Assembly: GCA_003427395.1 (NCBI GenBank) | Contig: BFEA01000509.1 | Location: forward strand, 571,938 to 612,906 | Source of the DNA: Chara braunii | Taxonomy: Eukaryota; Streptophyta; Charophyceae; Charales; Characeae | Length of the DNA: 40,969 nt | Reading direction: 5' to 3' | In this document: piece by piece, positions 19,838 through 30,060 of the stretch | How positions within the stretch are numbered: position 1 is the first letter of the stretch | Layout of the letters: the number at the start of each line of letters is the position of its first letter | Position numbers and translations under genes: made by a program | The notes under the pieces: generated by a model | Database searches by the model: none | Told to the model about the DNA's origin: nothing | What the model saw: the letters and a program-made list of their open reading frames with translations, nothing else

Positions 19838-20369
19838 ATCACCCCTATGCGGGCAGTTCGTCGCCTCTCACCCACACAGAGTTGTCACCCCGCTTGATCC
19901 AAGCATGCGAGCCAAGTTTGCCCGCGTGCCACAGTCCGCCGCGGCCCCACATCAACCCCGCATGCTTAGCATTAGCTCGTCGGATCGCCCAACTCTCTAC
20001 TCACCTGCCAAGTTTTGCTCGTTAGTCGATCCTCTCGACCACGCTAACTTCCAAAAAATGCTTAGAGAGCGAGTTAATCGCGCTTACGAAATTTATAGCA
20101 TACATGCGTGTGCGAGCGATACCCAGGATTGTGTCTGAGTACAGGGAAAAAGGAGGAAGGGAGTGCCTACAACTGCATGACCAGGCCTCGGCGTGGGGGA
20201 CGTAGCCTCACTCCACACATCGATCCAGTCATGCGTGCGTTCAGGACAATAGGACAGAGGAAGAAGTACGCGCACACAGAGGCGCCACAAAAGCTATCAA
20301 GAACGAGAGGATTACAGTTGCAATCATGCCCGCCAAAACCAGAATTACAGTTACACGCAAGGATTAAGG
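19835..20369. other. No recognisable gene
   Basis: Frames at 19905-20138 and 20108-20491 show no motif. The latter runs into the LINE-3 remnant on the opposite strand. Confidence 0.4.
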
Positions 20370-21640
20370 CGCGGAAAAATCAGAGTGCAGATCCTAACGT
20401 GGCATGGCGTGCGCAAGCAAGAGCCAGTGTTCTCCAGGGTAAATGTGGGGTGAAGAGTGACTTTGAATCCATTGGAGGGCCAGGGCCATAAGCTGCTTTG
20501 ACTGGTCATGATCCCCAACCCCTCTTTAGACTTACGATAGACTACCAACTCACATGCCACCCTGCTGATCACGCGTTGTTGCTCATAGTTGCCCCTCCAT
20601 AGGAAGCCCGTCACCTACCTCTGACGCGAACAAAGTATTTTCTTGCTTACCACCCATAGGACCGATCTGTACTTGAGGGATGCCAAGACTGCATTGTCTA
20701 TAACCAAGTATGTTTATCTTTCCACAGCGTGAGCTTCTAGAAAAGTGGCGTAGCTATCCATTCATCGTTAGTGGCTGGTCTGCCCTCCACCGTCAGCAGT
20801 ACCCCAAGTATGCTGATGGGGGCATGTGTTAGAAGCCATCTTACATGGGCGGTTTCCGACAGTTTCCCCCCCCGATAGTGAATCCACCATCCCATCGTTT
20901 TCTTCCCCCAATTAACCGTCTTGTGGGAAAGGCTGCGGAAACGGTCCATTAGTTGTTTAATTTCCAACATATTTTCCAGCGAGAGGTCCACCATCAGGGT
21001 TAAAATGTCTCTGAACAAGGAGCAGATAGGAATGGCTTCCGAGGGAATCAATGTGACCTGAATCTTCTGAATGCTCTGACTTATATGAAGGTTTACAATC
21101 AACATCTCCATAATGGTGACAAACAGGAAAAGGGTGACTGATTCCCCCTGGCGGACCGATCCCCGTAGTGGAATGGCAGAGGCTAGGTTCTCATTCACTT
21201 GCACTTTCGTCGTGGCATTTTGGTGTAGAATGGTAACCCATCAGCGAAAGGCCAGCCCAAAATTCAACTTGTTGAAGCATCTGTCCAGAAAGAGTCAGTC
21301 CACATGGTCATACGCCTTCTCAATGGAGATGAAGGCCACATTGTGGTGTGACTGCCTTGAGAGTTTGATCATTTCGTTGACGAGGAAGATGTTATCCTGG
21401 ATATTCCTACCCCTAATGAAGCTGGTTTGTGCCGGATGAATTTTTTTTTCCCCTTTTTTCCTTTTTCGGAACAAAAGCTGGATGATCCAATATAGATATT
21501 AACGTCCTCCATTACATTGTTTAGCCTGTGGGCAGCATTTTGTAAACAACTGTGAGGAGTGTGATAGTGCAATAGTTATATAAGTTAGTTTTCTTCCCCT
21601 TCTCATATAGGAGGGTCAAGACCCCCTGTCTAGTTGATGT
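20370..21640 (-). mobile_element. LINE-3: reverse-transcriptase fragment, both ends lost
   Basis: The minus strand reads VLTLLYEKGKKTN and YCTITLLTVVYKM. An interrupting T-rich tract (21440-21468) follows, then AQTSFIRGRNIQDNIFLVNE, EKAYDHVDWLFLDRC (first catalytic Asp region kept) and RQGESVTLFLFVTIMEML. The second catalytic motif is degraded: SLFRDILTLM replaces F-A/V-D-D. After it come VNWGKKTMGWWIHY, LTLWKDKHTWL, FLWRGNYEQQRVISRVA and KEGLGI. Each block aligns with LINE-1 (32400-33480) in order. The 3' end and tail are missing. The 5' edge lies at a tRNA-like sequence. Confidence 0.92.
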
Positions 21641-21712
21641 AGCTCAGTGGTTAGAGCACTGGTTGGAAATGCGCATTGTGGTATAAGGTTGCGGGTTTAA
21701 AACTCAATTGCA
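21635..21712 (+). repeat. tRNA-like sequence (SINE head or tRNA pseudogene)
   Basis: GATGTAGCTCAGTGGTTAGAGCA has a very good D-arm/A box (TAGCTCAGTGGTTAGAGC, 21640-21657). About 30 bases later GGTTGCGGGTTTAAAACTC holds a degraded B box (GGTTTAAAACTC for GGTTCRANTCC). There is no clean acceptor stem. It abuts the 5' edge of the LINE-3 fragment. Confidence 0.6.
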
Positions 21713-21744
21713 GCCTTGCACATGGACACCGACAGGGCGTTAGA

Positions 21745-22210
21745 ATGACGCACGGCATGACACACAGCCCCTTGGGCTGACGCACAGTAAGCTTATATAG
21801 ACATTGCCTGCGCACCACCCAAGGGGTTGTCTAAAGTGTTGTATGTCCGGTCTTGATACTGCGTGGGTTGCTTGTGGCTGTTGCTTGTCGTTGTTCTGTT
21901 GATCTCCCCAGTCTGGCATATCACACATAGGGGCCGTTTGCGATTGTCGCTCAAATGGTAGAGTCTTCAGGTCACATGTCATAGATCACGGGTTCAAGTC
22001 TGGCTTGGGAGTTTGGGGGGGGTTCTTGTCCAACTTGGCCTGTCATCTCTTTAAACGAACACATAGTTCCCTCTACATAGTACTGCACATATCTGGCCTT
22101 CGGGCACACATATCTCGCTATACAGTTACACAGAGCACACATAGCCTTCGGGCAGACGCAAAAACATGGCCCTATGGGCCCATACAAGACATACGTAGCC
22201 TCTGGCCACA
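21745..22210. repeat. Dispersed short hairpins GCC-YYYGGGC plus second tRNA-like unit
   Basis: Short palindromic motifs recur: AGCCCCTTGGGCT (21770), GGCCTTCGGGC (22094), AGCCTTCGGGC (22142), GGCCCTATGGGCC (22165) and AGCCTCTGGCC (22197), most with ACACA next to them. A tRNA-like unit lies at 21946-22002, with A box GTCGCTCAAATGGTAGAG and B box GGGTTCAAGTC at normal spacing. This is likely a tRNA-derived SINE with a repetitive body. Confidence 0.5.
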
Positions 22211-22543
22211 CACATATACACACAACTACGATATTGGGTTGGGGGGGTCTATCAGGTATATGACGGGGTCTACGCACGCATGACTTAGCTCTAGGGTAGG
22301 GTAGGGATATAAGTCGCTCTGGCTAGTCTGAGTTCCACTTAGCCTTAGGTAAGCTAGGGGAAGGACGGTAGGATGTGTCCGCGGGCGCTGACCTACCTTG
22401 CTTAGGTAATCCTGCAGGGTAGACTCTCTTAATTGGGCCTGTAGAAGATTGCATGAGCCTGGCGTCCGAAGTTCTCGTACGACAAGGTTCGTCCGCTTCC
22501 GCTTCCATTAGGGCTTGGAGGTTGGCCCAACCCTGGTGCTTTT
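22211..22543. other. No recognisable gene; target DNA beside family A copy 2
   Basis: Mixed sequence with no motif. It ends in GGTGC next to the poly(T) that marks the 3' end of family A copy 2. Confidence 0.4.
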
Positions 22544-22690
22544 TCTTTTTTTTTTGGGGGGGGGGGGGGGGAAGCTCCAATCTATTCATGAAGAGCAACA
22601 CGTGCTGGGAATTGGGCCCAGCGTCCCATGTAGAATCATACAAATGATTTGAAATACTAGGTCCATTACCTGGCTTCGGCTAAAAACAAT
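22544..22690 (-). repeat. 3' tail module A, copy in family A copy 2
   Basis: Plus strand: T tract, G run, GCTCCAATCTATTCATGAAG, CACGTGCTGGGAATTGGGCC and CAGCGTCCCAT. The spacer then leads to CCATTACCTGGCTTCGGC. The GCTGGG/CCCAGC stem is intact and the second stem (GCTCC/AGAGC) is weakened. Confidence 0.85.
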
Positions 22691-23509
22691 CTGAGAACTT
22701 ATGAAAAAATCGGGAAAATTTAGGAAAAACGTGGATACTACTGACTTATTGCTAGGTAAAACAAGAAATCCACAAAAGTCATTCGAATGCTCAGAATCCC
22801 TGGAATCCCCAACAAAACACTTTAAAGTTCTCTAACACTGTTTAATTCCCTGCCTAGCTCTCCCAGGCCTCATGCCCCCACCTGCTAGGTTACAGGGCAA
22901 CACAACTCACCCTAGCTCCGGCCAGCGTTGCCCCGACATCAACCTTTGGTTTTCCCTTGGAATGTCCGGCCCAAGGCATCCCCAAATCTCTCTATCAGGC
23001 CTCACGCTCCTGCTATCAACATGTTATAGGGCAACCCCCCAGCACCGGCTAGCGTCATTCCGACATCGAAAAACCGCAAGTCCATGAATATAACAGCATC
23101 AAAGAAGCCTAAAATGAGTTGCACGAAGTACCTAGAATCCTAAGGCATTTTCAAGAGTTGAGAGAACCGTCCCCTGCCATACCCTGAAATCCAACGGATT
23201 AACTGAACAGGGGTCGTCCTTTGATGGTAATGAGAAAAACGGGCACTGGTTGCAGATATCCCGCATAAAATCCCTCACAACCCTACTCCAACAAGTCTTA
23301 CTGTGTGGAAGCCACCATCTTCACCAATGTTGTACCCTATTTCCACCCTGCAGGTTAGCCCCATGGCTGCAGAGCGCATTATCCCCCACCATCGCAACCA
23401 CGCCCCTCTGCAACCAGCGTCAGCTTATAAAGATTTGTTTAATCAGGAAATTCAATCTCATTCAAGACCATATTGAGAAATAAAAAAGTTATGAAAAATA
23501 GAGAGATGA

Positions 23510-24480
23510 AATCAGAAATAGAGCCACCAACAATCCAACTTAGACCCTCACTACAAATGAGAAACCGTCGCTCAGACTTTCAGTCCTCGTACCAGAAACG
23601 ACCAGTTCTCACACCCCCCTTTCTAGGGTTACAAGGCAACACAAACTGCCCCAGCACCGAACTAACTGTTTCTGACGGACGGGGAGTATCTTCCTCCCTC
23701 GATAACTTCTTTAGCTGCAAACCCCCTACCGGGTTACAGGGTCACCGCCCCGACATCAGTTATGTTGAAAGAGGTGGTTATGCCTTTCACCCTCGGCATA
23801 ACTTCAATGGCGCCAAACTCCTCTTGGTCACAGAGCCACTGCTCCAGCACCGGCCAATGTCCCCCCACCCCGCCCTTCTAGTAGACTTACCACCCTGAGC
23901 AACCCTTCCTCTGCTGCACGATCCCACCCAAAATTCCCTCAAAACCGTACTTCCGACTTTCACCTTCCCATTTAAAGAAGCCAAAACGAAAAAGGACAAG
24001 AACTAGAACCGCTAACAATCCGTCTCCTACCCTCACCACAGATAAAGGACACGTCGCCCAAGCTTTCAATCCGCGTACCAGAAATCATCAGATCTCATAC
24101 CCCCCTCTGCTAGGGTTACAAGGCAACACAAACTGCCCCAGTACCGACCTAACTGTTTCTGACGGACAGAGAGTGTCTTCCACCCTCAACAACTCCCTTA
24201 ACTGTATGGCCCCTTAAAAGGTTATAGGGTCACCGCCCCGGCAACAACTACGTCGGGTGAGATGGTTATGCCTTCCACCCTCGACAAAACTTCAATGGCC
24301 TCAAGCTCCCCCTGGTCACAGAACAAATGCTCCAGCACCGGCCAATGTCGTCTCACCCCACCCTTCTAATAATAGACTTACCACCCTGAAGCGTCGATCC
24401 CTCCTCTGAGTGAGCCCCCCCCACTTCCTTCCCGCCTCTAATTTGACCTTTCCCTTTTCATTTGCAAGACCACATCATAG
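23510..24480 (-). repeat. 487-bp tandem duplication within family A copy 2
   Basis: AGGGTTACAAGGCAACACAA occurs at 23625 and 24112, and ACAATCC with flanking sequence at about 23529 and 24016. Within each unit three GGTTAC/GGTCAC-AGGG subunits sit at the same relative positions (23625, 23732, 23825; 24112, 24220, 24313). A single diverged unit is present in copy 1 (11650-11990). Confidence 0.85.
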
Positions 24481-24631
24481 AAAATTTGAACTCCAACTTC
24501 CGAAAAAATTGAAAAAATGAACGGCTATATGCAAATTAAGTCCAACCTTTCAAAGTTTCCTAAATGCAGATTGAGTACAAGACTGAAAATCAATTGAAAA
24601 TCATCCGCAATTTCGTGCATTCCTGAATCAG

Positions 24632-24800
24632 TTTTTTTTTTTTTTTTTTTTGAACTGGACATGCTCCAATCTATTTGTGGGGAGCAACACGTGCTGGGAA
24701 CCGGGCCCAACGTCCCATTAAAAAACATATTTAGAAGATTATGTAAAAAACTTTGAGTTACCGGGGCCATTACCCGACCTTGGCTAAAGATGATAGCTAT
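24632..24800 (-). mobile_element. Solo 3' tail (module A + poly(A)), 5'-truncated insertion
   Basis: A 20-nt T run (24632-24651) is followed by ATGCTCCAATCTATTTGTGG, GGAGCAACACGTGCTGGGAA, CCGGGCCCAACGTCCCAT and a spacer. GGGGCCATTACCCGACCTTG completes the module at 24790. Nothing LINE-coding follows, so this is a very short truncated copy of about 165 bp. It caps the 5' side of family A copy 2. Confidence 0.85.
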
Positions 24801-25041
24801 GCAATCTACACAGAGAGTTAGGTTGTCTGGTCCAAGTTACCCTCAATACTGGTAGCAGTGGTAGGGTGATGGCCTTGTGTGTTGGTCACACCGAGGGAGG
24901 ATAGCAGGGACGGGGGGTGCGCTGGGAGTATTAACGTGGGGATGGGTAGGGTAGGTGGCGTATCCTATCAGGACAACCATTGGCTGCGGCTACCAGCAAT
25001 CACCGCGGGTCCGGTCCTTGGCCTCTACAACACCCTGGGCT
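24801..25041. other. No recognisable gene
   Basis: Short G-rich spacer between the solo tail and the next LINE fragment. No motif is seen. Confidence 0.4.
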
Positions 25042-25400
25042 AAAAAAAAAAAAAAAAAAAGGGTCAAGACCCCCTCATAAGTTTTCTCCCCCTTCTTATG
25101 TAGGAGGGTCAAAACCCCCTCGCAAGTTTTCTCCCCCTTCTTATGTAGGAGGGTCAAGACCTCGTCGCCCACAAACTCCCCCAACTCGCATGTCTCCCAA
25201 ACAGCTTCATGGTAGTCCATGAGGTCGGATGAGATGATCGGCTGAAAAGTTTCTCATAATTTCTTCGGGAGCCCTGTCGGTTTGAGAAATCAAATCATGC
25301 CAGGCCGAAGTAGTGGACCTCCTTACAGGAAGAGCCTTGGCAAAGGTTTCAATTAACTCCAAATGGATTGGCTACCATCTTCCCCTTAACATCATAACGA
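25042..25400 (-). pseudogene. LINE-4: RT fragment with a 45-bp in-frame triplication
   Basis: On the minus strand TGLPKKL-stop-ETFQPIIS and SDLMDYHEAVWE align with LINE-1's GLPKKF-stop-KSLWGFIS and QDLMDFYKKVWA. Next, VLTLLHKKGEKT (the motif before the first RT catalytic block) is present, and the 15-residue unit GVLTLLHKKGEKTCE then repeats. The repeats lie at 25170-25065 with a 45-bp period. A plus-strand A tract (25042-25059) ends the fragment. Catalytic motifs lie beyond the break and are absent. Confidence 0.85.
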
Positions 25401-25525
25401 ACCCTGAAAAATGAATGTATACAAGCTATATTTCCGATTTGGTACAACCATAATTAAGGTGCATGGTATTCGGGGGAAGTCAGTAGTTCTTCTCAAGGGT
25501 TCTTTTCTTAACAAAAAGGGTGAAC
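25401..25525. other. LINE-like or flanking sequence, unresolved
   Basis: It may continue LINE-4 upstream (frames at 25586-25392 minus), but no motif is certain. Confidence 0.3.
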
Positions 25526-25990
25526 TTTTTTTTTTTTTTTTTTTTAAAGACTCTGCAGAATCTAATAGGGTGGGTGATACGAGCATCCCCTCCTACTAGG
25601 TTTGCTTGGTCACTCCATCTATTGGTGGGGAGCTGCACCTACTGGAAACCGGGTCCAGAGTCCCCTACTACATATGAAAAAGTTTAAAGATAAGTATAGT
25701 AATACCATCAAAATGAAGAAAAAACACCTCTTCAGTCCATCAGGACCGCCAAATCTGAAAATAACATACAAGCATCTTTGCTTCTGGTATTTAATTCCCC
25801 CCCTGCCATACCACTGTAATTCAACTAGGGTTAATTCAGAAGGGGGAAATGGGTACAAGAAAAACACTGGAGATCTGAACAAGGCTCCTGGTTGAAGCTG
25901 GAACCAGTTACAGAATATGAGCTTATAGTCCCTTTTGAAGGACCCTTCATCCCCTTTCTCCCCTGGCCATATCACTGCACCCACGCCCCG
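25526..25990 (-). mobile_element. LINE 3' end with tail module B, 5'-truncated
   Basis: A 20-nt T run (25526-25545) on the plus strand marks the poly(A). Next come sequence with GATACGAGCATCCC and the module B core (25612-25665): ATCTATTGGTGGGGAGC, then CACCTACTGGAAACCGGGTC and CAGAGTCC. CTGGA pairs with TCCAG. Module B is a sister of module A and is also found at 26543 (LINE-2) and 35248 (LINE-1). The region 25670-25990 is 3' untranslated sequence by position. Confidence 0.75.
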
Positions 25991-25998
25991 TTTTGCTT

Positions 25999-26031
25999 TT
26001 TTTTTTTTTTTTTTTTTTTTTAACCCCCCCC

Positions 26032-26062
<31 letters not shown>
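25999..26062. repeat. Two poly(T) tracts
   Basis: Two runs of more than 20 T flank an AACCCCCCCCCAA core. They could be poly(A) tails of two successive minus-sense insertions whose bodies are too short to recognise, or an expanded homopolymer. Confidence 0.8.
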
Positions 26063-26474
26063 GCAAGTCCAGGCTGTTGTAGAGGTCAGTCAGTGTGTGC
26101 ACAACGAATCAATGATCACCTGGAACTGTGAGTCGTGGGTGTCATGGAATATGAGACCACCTCCCAACCCATCCTCACGTCAATAGTCCTAGTGCACCCC
26201 CTATCCCACTATTCTACCTCAGTGTGACTAGCACTCAGGACCATTGCCCTACCAACGAGCAGGCAACTTTGACCGAACAGCAGTGATAGGCACCAGGGCT
26301 GATAGATTGCCCATCCCTGGTGGAAGCGGAATCGGACGAACCTTGTCGAACGGGAACTTCGGACGTCAACCCCAGACAATGAACTGCAGGCCCCATATAT
26401 ATATAGCCACCAGACAGTTATATCCTAATGTCAGTAGGAACTGCACCCAATGACACCCTATCAAACCTACCTGA
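26063..26474. other. No recognisable gene
   Basis: Unique-looking sequence. GCTCGTTGGTAGGGCAATGG on the minus strand (about 26243-26262) loosely resembles a tRNA A box, without a B box. Confidence 0.35.
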
Positions 26475-27066
26475 ACCTACCACAGACCCTCACTAATATT
26501 AGTGGTGCTGATAAGAGCAGACACCACTAGCACCTCGCGAGAGGCTCCATCTATTGGTGGGGAGCAACACCTGCTGGAAAATGGGTCCAACGTCCTATAT
26601 ACAAACTGAAATTTGAAAGAATCAGAACAAGATTGTGTTCCTGCCAGCATTGATTACCCTGGAAACTAAGGGATTGATTGAGCAGGCAATTGGAGAGAGG
26701 GGAAACCTCTTCGCCCTGAAACCGATGCCAAATCCCCACTGTTACACACTGGTTCCCCCTCCCCCTACTAATAAAAAACATTTAGAGATCAGGATAGTAA
26801 CTAAGCAAGAGATCAGATAATTTGAAGAAATGATCTCATCCTACATCTATTTTAGGCACCCACATGTCACTGAATATCGACCATTAAGTTCGCAGCTGGT
26901 GGGAAGAGATCAGGGAAGTCTGAAGAAGGCTACAACGGGGTAGAAGGGTCTATTCTAGTCCAATAATGAATGGATCCCCCCAGCCAGTCCTTTTCAAATT
27001 GTCAGATTGCATATTAAATATTTTTCTTCTGCTGGAATTTGCCTAGTTTAGATGGAAGAATTGACC
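26475..27066 (-). mobile_element. LINE-2, 3' segment (distal to LINE-1 insertion)
   Basis: On the minus strand, starting at the LINE-1 insertion point, one frame reads LPSKLGKFQQKKNI, then FEKDWLGG. This continues the C-terminal helix of LINE ORF2: LINE-1 has ETLKEKLQFLTTEKEIKQHI and FNQNWLGGDL. About 400 bp of 3' UTR follows, then module B (26597-26543) and CTGCTCTTATCAGCACC, which is shared with the end of LINE-1. No poly(A) remains. This segment belongs with 35408-40140 and was separated from it by LINE-1. Confidence 0.88.
27056..27066 (+). repeat. Left target-site duplication of LINE-1
   Basis: AAGAATTGACC here is identical to 35397-35407 immediately after the LINE-1 poly(A). The sequence lies within LINE-2 coding DNA, so the pre-insertion site is known. 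Starting with A-residues is typical of L1-type target-primed insertion. Confidence 0.88.
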
Positions 27067-27140
27067 CAGTGTGAGCTCCGGTAGAGGAACTGAAAGTCCC
27101 TGTCAGGAATCTGTCCTCCGCAAGGGCATACTTCCTGTCT

Positions 27141-27929
27141 ATGTTCCTCCTCCTATTTGAACAATTGGTAATAGACCAAGGGGGGGAAAAAACATTGATG
27201 AAAGCATATCCGCCGAACAAATTGCCCCAGCGCGGCCTGGTTTATATCAAACATGCATCTAACTGGATTTTTTATGACGATGCCGCATACAGAATGGTCA
27301 ACGATAAGATTAAATTCATTTGTAAGAAACCGAAATCGTTGAGGGACGGTCCGAAAGGGGTCACTGAATTTTTCTTAATTCAGCCTATCACCCCTACGGT
27401 GTTCACGATTTTGAGCCTCTTCGACAAAGACAAGGTAAGAATGGATGCCTGGAAAAAGTTGTTTTAGGATCGCTCCGAAGTTAGAATTTATCCCTGGTTG
27501 CCTAAGAAAGTCGGCCCAGAAGAAAAGACGGAACATATGATGAAAAATTATTATTGGGTCGAGTTAAGGCACATCCCAATTGAAATTCAAGCTGCATTCA
27601 TTCATGATTTTGGCCAACAGTATCAAATAGTGGATTTCATTAATCTGCTGCCCTCCTACGTTGCCAAGAGGGATGATTACTTGATGTTAGCTCTAGATAT
27701 CCCGCAAGATCAAGTTTTCTCCCTCGATGACATTATCCCGTTTAAGATGGGAGGACGAATTTATCAGATTCATACCGCTCACAAATTTAGACCGTGGTGC
27801 TTTAAATGCAAGGCCTACGATCATCTCCGCATAGACTATGCTTGCTCCCACCACGCCGACATGCGATTCATCCGGATCTGCACCTCAAAAGAGACCCGCA
27901 AAGACCCAACAGATGGGTCCCTGTGGTAG
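27141..27929 (+). pseudogene. LINE-1 ORF1: RNA-binding protein with CCHC-like knuckle, one internal stop
   Basis: Two open stretches in one frame (27141-27467 and 27498-27929) are split by a TAG at 27465, giving ~260 residues. The N-terminal part (NWIFYDDAAYRMVNDKI through AWKKLF) and middle (YYWVELRHIPIEIQ) resemble the plant LINE ORF1 layout, a DUF4283-like domain followed by a knuckle. The knuckle is WCFKCKAYDHLRIDYAC, with Cys-x2-Cys-x4-His-x6-Cys spacing close to CCHC. In L1-type elements this protein coats the element RNA. The start at 27141 is the first ATG after the inferred 5' end. Confidence 0.75.
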
Positions 27930-28210
27930 CAGGGCATGAAGGATGGGTTTATCGACAGGATCTGAACCCTGCAGGACAGCAGGTGGGTTAGGTGTGGGAA
28001 GGGAGGAGAAGTTTCCATAAAACCGCCCGCCCCCCTTCTGACTGGCTCCCCCCCCAACAGTCGCCTCCGCAGACACACGGCCAAAGCCAGCATCCATAAC
28101 CCATGCTACAGGCAAGGAAAGCGGCCATCACCGAGACAAACAAGCAAGGATCATCCTCAAAGACACCGAATGGACGCTTAAAGAAGGCAGGGACAAAGTA
28201 ACAAATTGAC

Positions 28211-29482
28211 TTGAGTATGGGAGGAGGGGACAACCAGCAAATGGAGTCAGAAGGAAGAGACAAGGGAGGAGAGAGTGGAAAACCTCAGAAACAGAAGACC
28301 CTCGTCTCCTCCCCATCACCATCCGGAACGAAATACTCGTTGGGTCCCAGAGCCATGGATTATATCCCGAAGAACAACACAACCCCAAAATGGCGGGAGG
28401 TCAAAAGGAAAGGACCTGCCCAGCAAAAGGATGATGGAATCGCCACCACTCCCAATGGAACTGACAATGTTTCTGTTGCTCCAAACGTAAGCCTTGATAA
28501 CAGCAAGGAAATGGGGAACAAGCGGAAAGGGAATCAAGGGGAAGAAACGACCAATTCAGGGACTGGAACAGTCTCTATGAATGTAGATCCTTTCAGGGAT
28601 GCTTTCGATCCTGAACGTATGGAAATAAAAACCTTTCAGGCCTGCGTTCCTCCCCTTTCGGTTAATCTCGTTGCAGGCAACACTTCTTCTTTATCAGTGG
28701 GTGTGAAAACAATTGTCAGGAAAATCGCAGATTGACTTTTATGTAATATAAAAGAACAGCACCCTGCTCTGTCCACTGATCGTTGGCCTCAAGTTTTCAA
28801 TGAACTGTTGGTGTTACTGGAAAACAGTGAACGCTTAATTTCCTTTTTAATAGAGGGACCTTCAAGTGGTATAACGTGGGACGGTATAAGTACTAAATTG
28901 CTTTCAATTGTTTCCTCTAGGTTCAAGGTCACATGCCTGGGGGAAACTCACATCTTGCCAAATGCACACAATCGCTTTCTGCCGCTGGCTTTATTAGGAG
29001 ATGAATCATGAGGAACACAGCGACACAGTGAACTGGTAGTTTCCCAAGAGAAAGCATCAGCAAAAGAATAGACGATGCCACAGCCTCATCAGTCTCAACA
29101 AGAGGCCAGTCTGGAAAAGCACCAGAGTGAAGCTCAGTCGGTAGAGCAACTGGAATCAAGTTCTGATACGTTGATCCTTTCTAATAATAGCCAAAAATCA
29201 CAGCACAAAACGCAGACTTGTGGAAAGAACACTTCTGAAGGCCCTACACTGTTCAACGAACCAAGCTCTCGCCACCCAAACACGGTGGGATCAGAAGACA
29301 TAGAGGACGATATGGGAAACGCAAGACAACTGCAGACTCAGCATAGGCCACCTGGAAATGGAGCCCTGACCTACTTCAAAGAAATTACATCGAAACTCAC
29401 CGGGGAATTTTTTTTTTTGCTTATTAACCGACAACAATATTTTGTTTCCCCTGGTAAGCATAGTCAGGGCTTAATAGAGTGA
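28211..29482 (+). pseudogene. LINE-1 ORF1-ORF2 intervening low-complexity coding region
   Basis: One frame is open in three pieces (28211-28735, 28808-29011, 29075-29482), with stops at 28733 and 29009. The first piece is Lys/Ser/Gly/Gln-rich (KPQKQKTLVSSPSPSG) and presumably disordered. The second is Leu-rich. The third is Gln/Ser-rich. It is in a different frame from ORF1, so either a shift has occurred or this is the start of a second ORF. No catalytic motif is present. Confidence 0.55.
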
Positions 29483-30060
29483 GACCCGGGATTTGTGATC
29501 CCATGCTCAGTTCTGTCATGTGACAGATTCCACATTGATCACGTGTCGCACACCCCGCTGAAGGAGGAGGGACAACTCTCGGTGTCCCCCACTGATTTCG
29601 GTTCCATGTTGCTCAGATGTGCAGCACAATGGTAGGAGAACTCAGTTTACTCCACCCAAGAAAATTGGGACCAAATCTTTTTAAAAATGGTTTTCACAGA
29701 GGATCTTTCACCTGATCACCCCCCCCCCCTCTGATCAATGGGGGGAAAATTGTTACCAATAATGGGGGGGGAAATGATACTAATAAAAATGATCCAAATG
29801 GCAAGACCCAGTGTCACTACCCTGCTGCTGCTATAAGCACCCAAGCAACAAAACCAGACAACAGTAGCCACAGTAGAGGGAAGACCCGAGAGAGCGTGAA
29901 TCAAGAAATGGTGCTATACGACTCTTCTCTGACGGAAAAGGCTGCAATATTGCCTCTGGTGGATCAATAGAGTCTACAGGTAGTTGATCTCACGGAAGAC
30001 CTCCCGGATAATCACCCTCAGAGCTCCCGAGCCTCGTTACCCCCTCACCCACCACTATCT
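29483..30060 (+). pseudogene. LINE-1, unresolved interval
   Basis: This lies between the low-complexity frame and the pre-endonuclease domain and is presumably decayed coding sequence. Poly(C) and poly(G) runs at 29720-29770 may cause shifts. Nothing is recognisable. Confidence 0.4.

Larger units (their letters stand above)
22544..24630 (-). mobile_element. Family A retroelement, copy 2
   Basis: Sense is minus. From the 5' side: two 487-bp units (24480-23510); a block equivalent to the 247-bp unit of copy 1 (23500-23230, with AATAGGGTACAACATT in sense); subunits with CTGTAACC cores (23200-22800); module A (22690-22573); a G tract and poly(T) on the plus strand (22544-22560), i.e. poly(A). 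Relative to copy 1 the order of the 247-bp unit and the 11990-12400-type block is swapped, and a different unit is duplicated. It contains no intact ORF. The 5' end is hidden by another tail copy at 24632. Confidence 0.72.

Noticed and set aside
26230-26265. Minus-strand tRNA-like A box
   Set aside because: Only a loose match, without a B box or stems.
29128-29160. GAAGCTCAGTCGGTAGAGCA resembles a tRNA A box
   Set aside because: It lies inside LINE-1 coding sequence and no B box follows at tRNA spacing.
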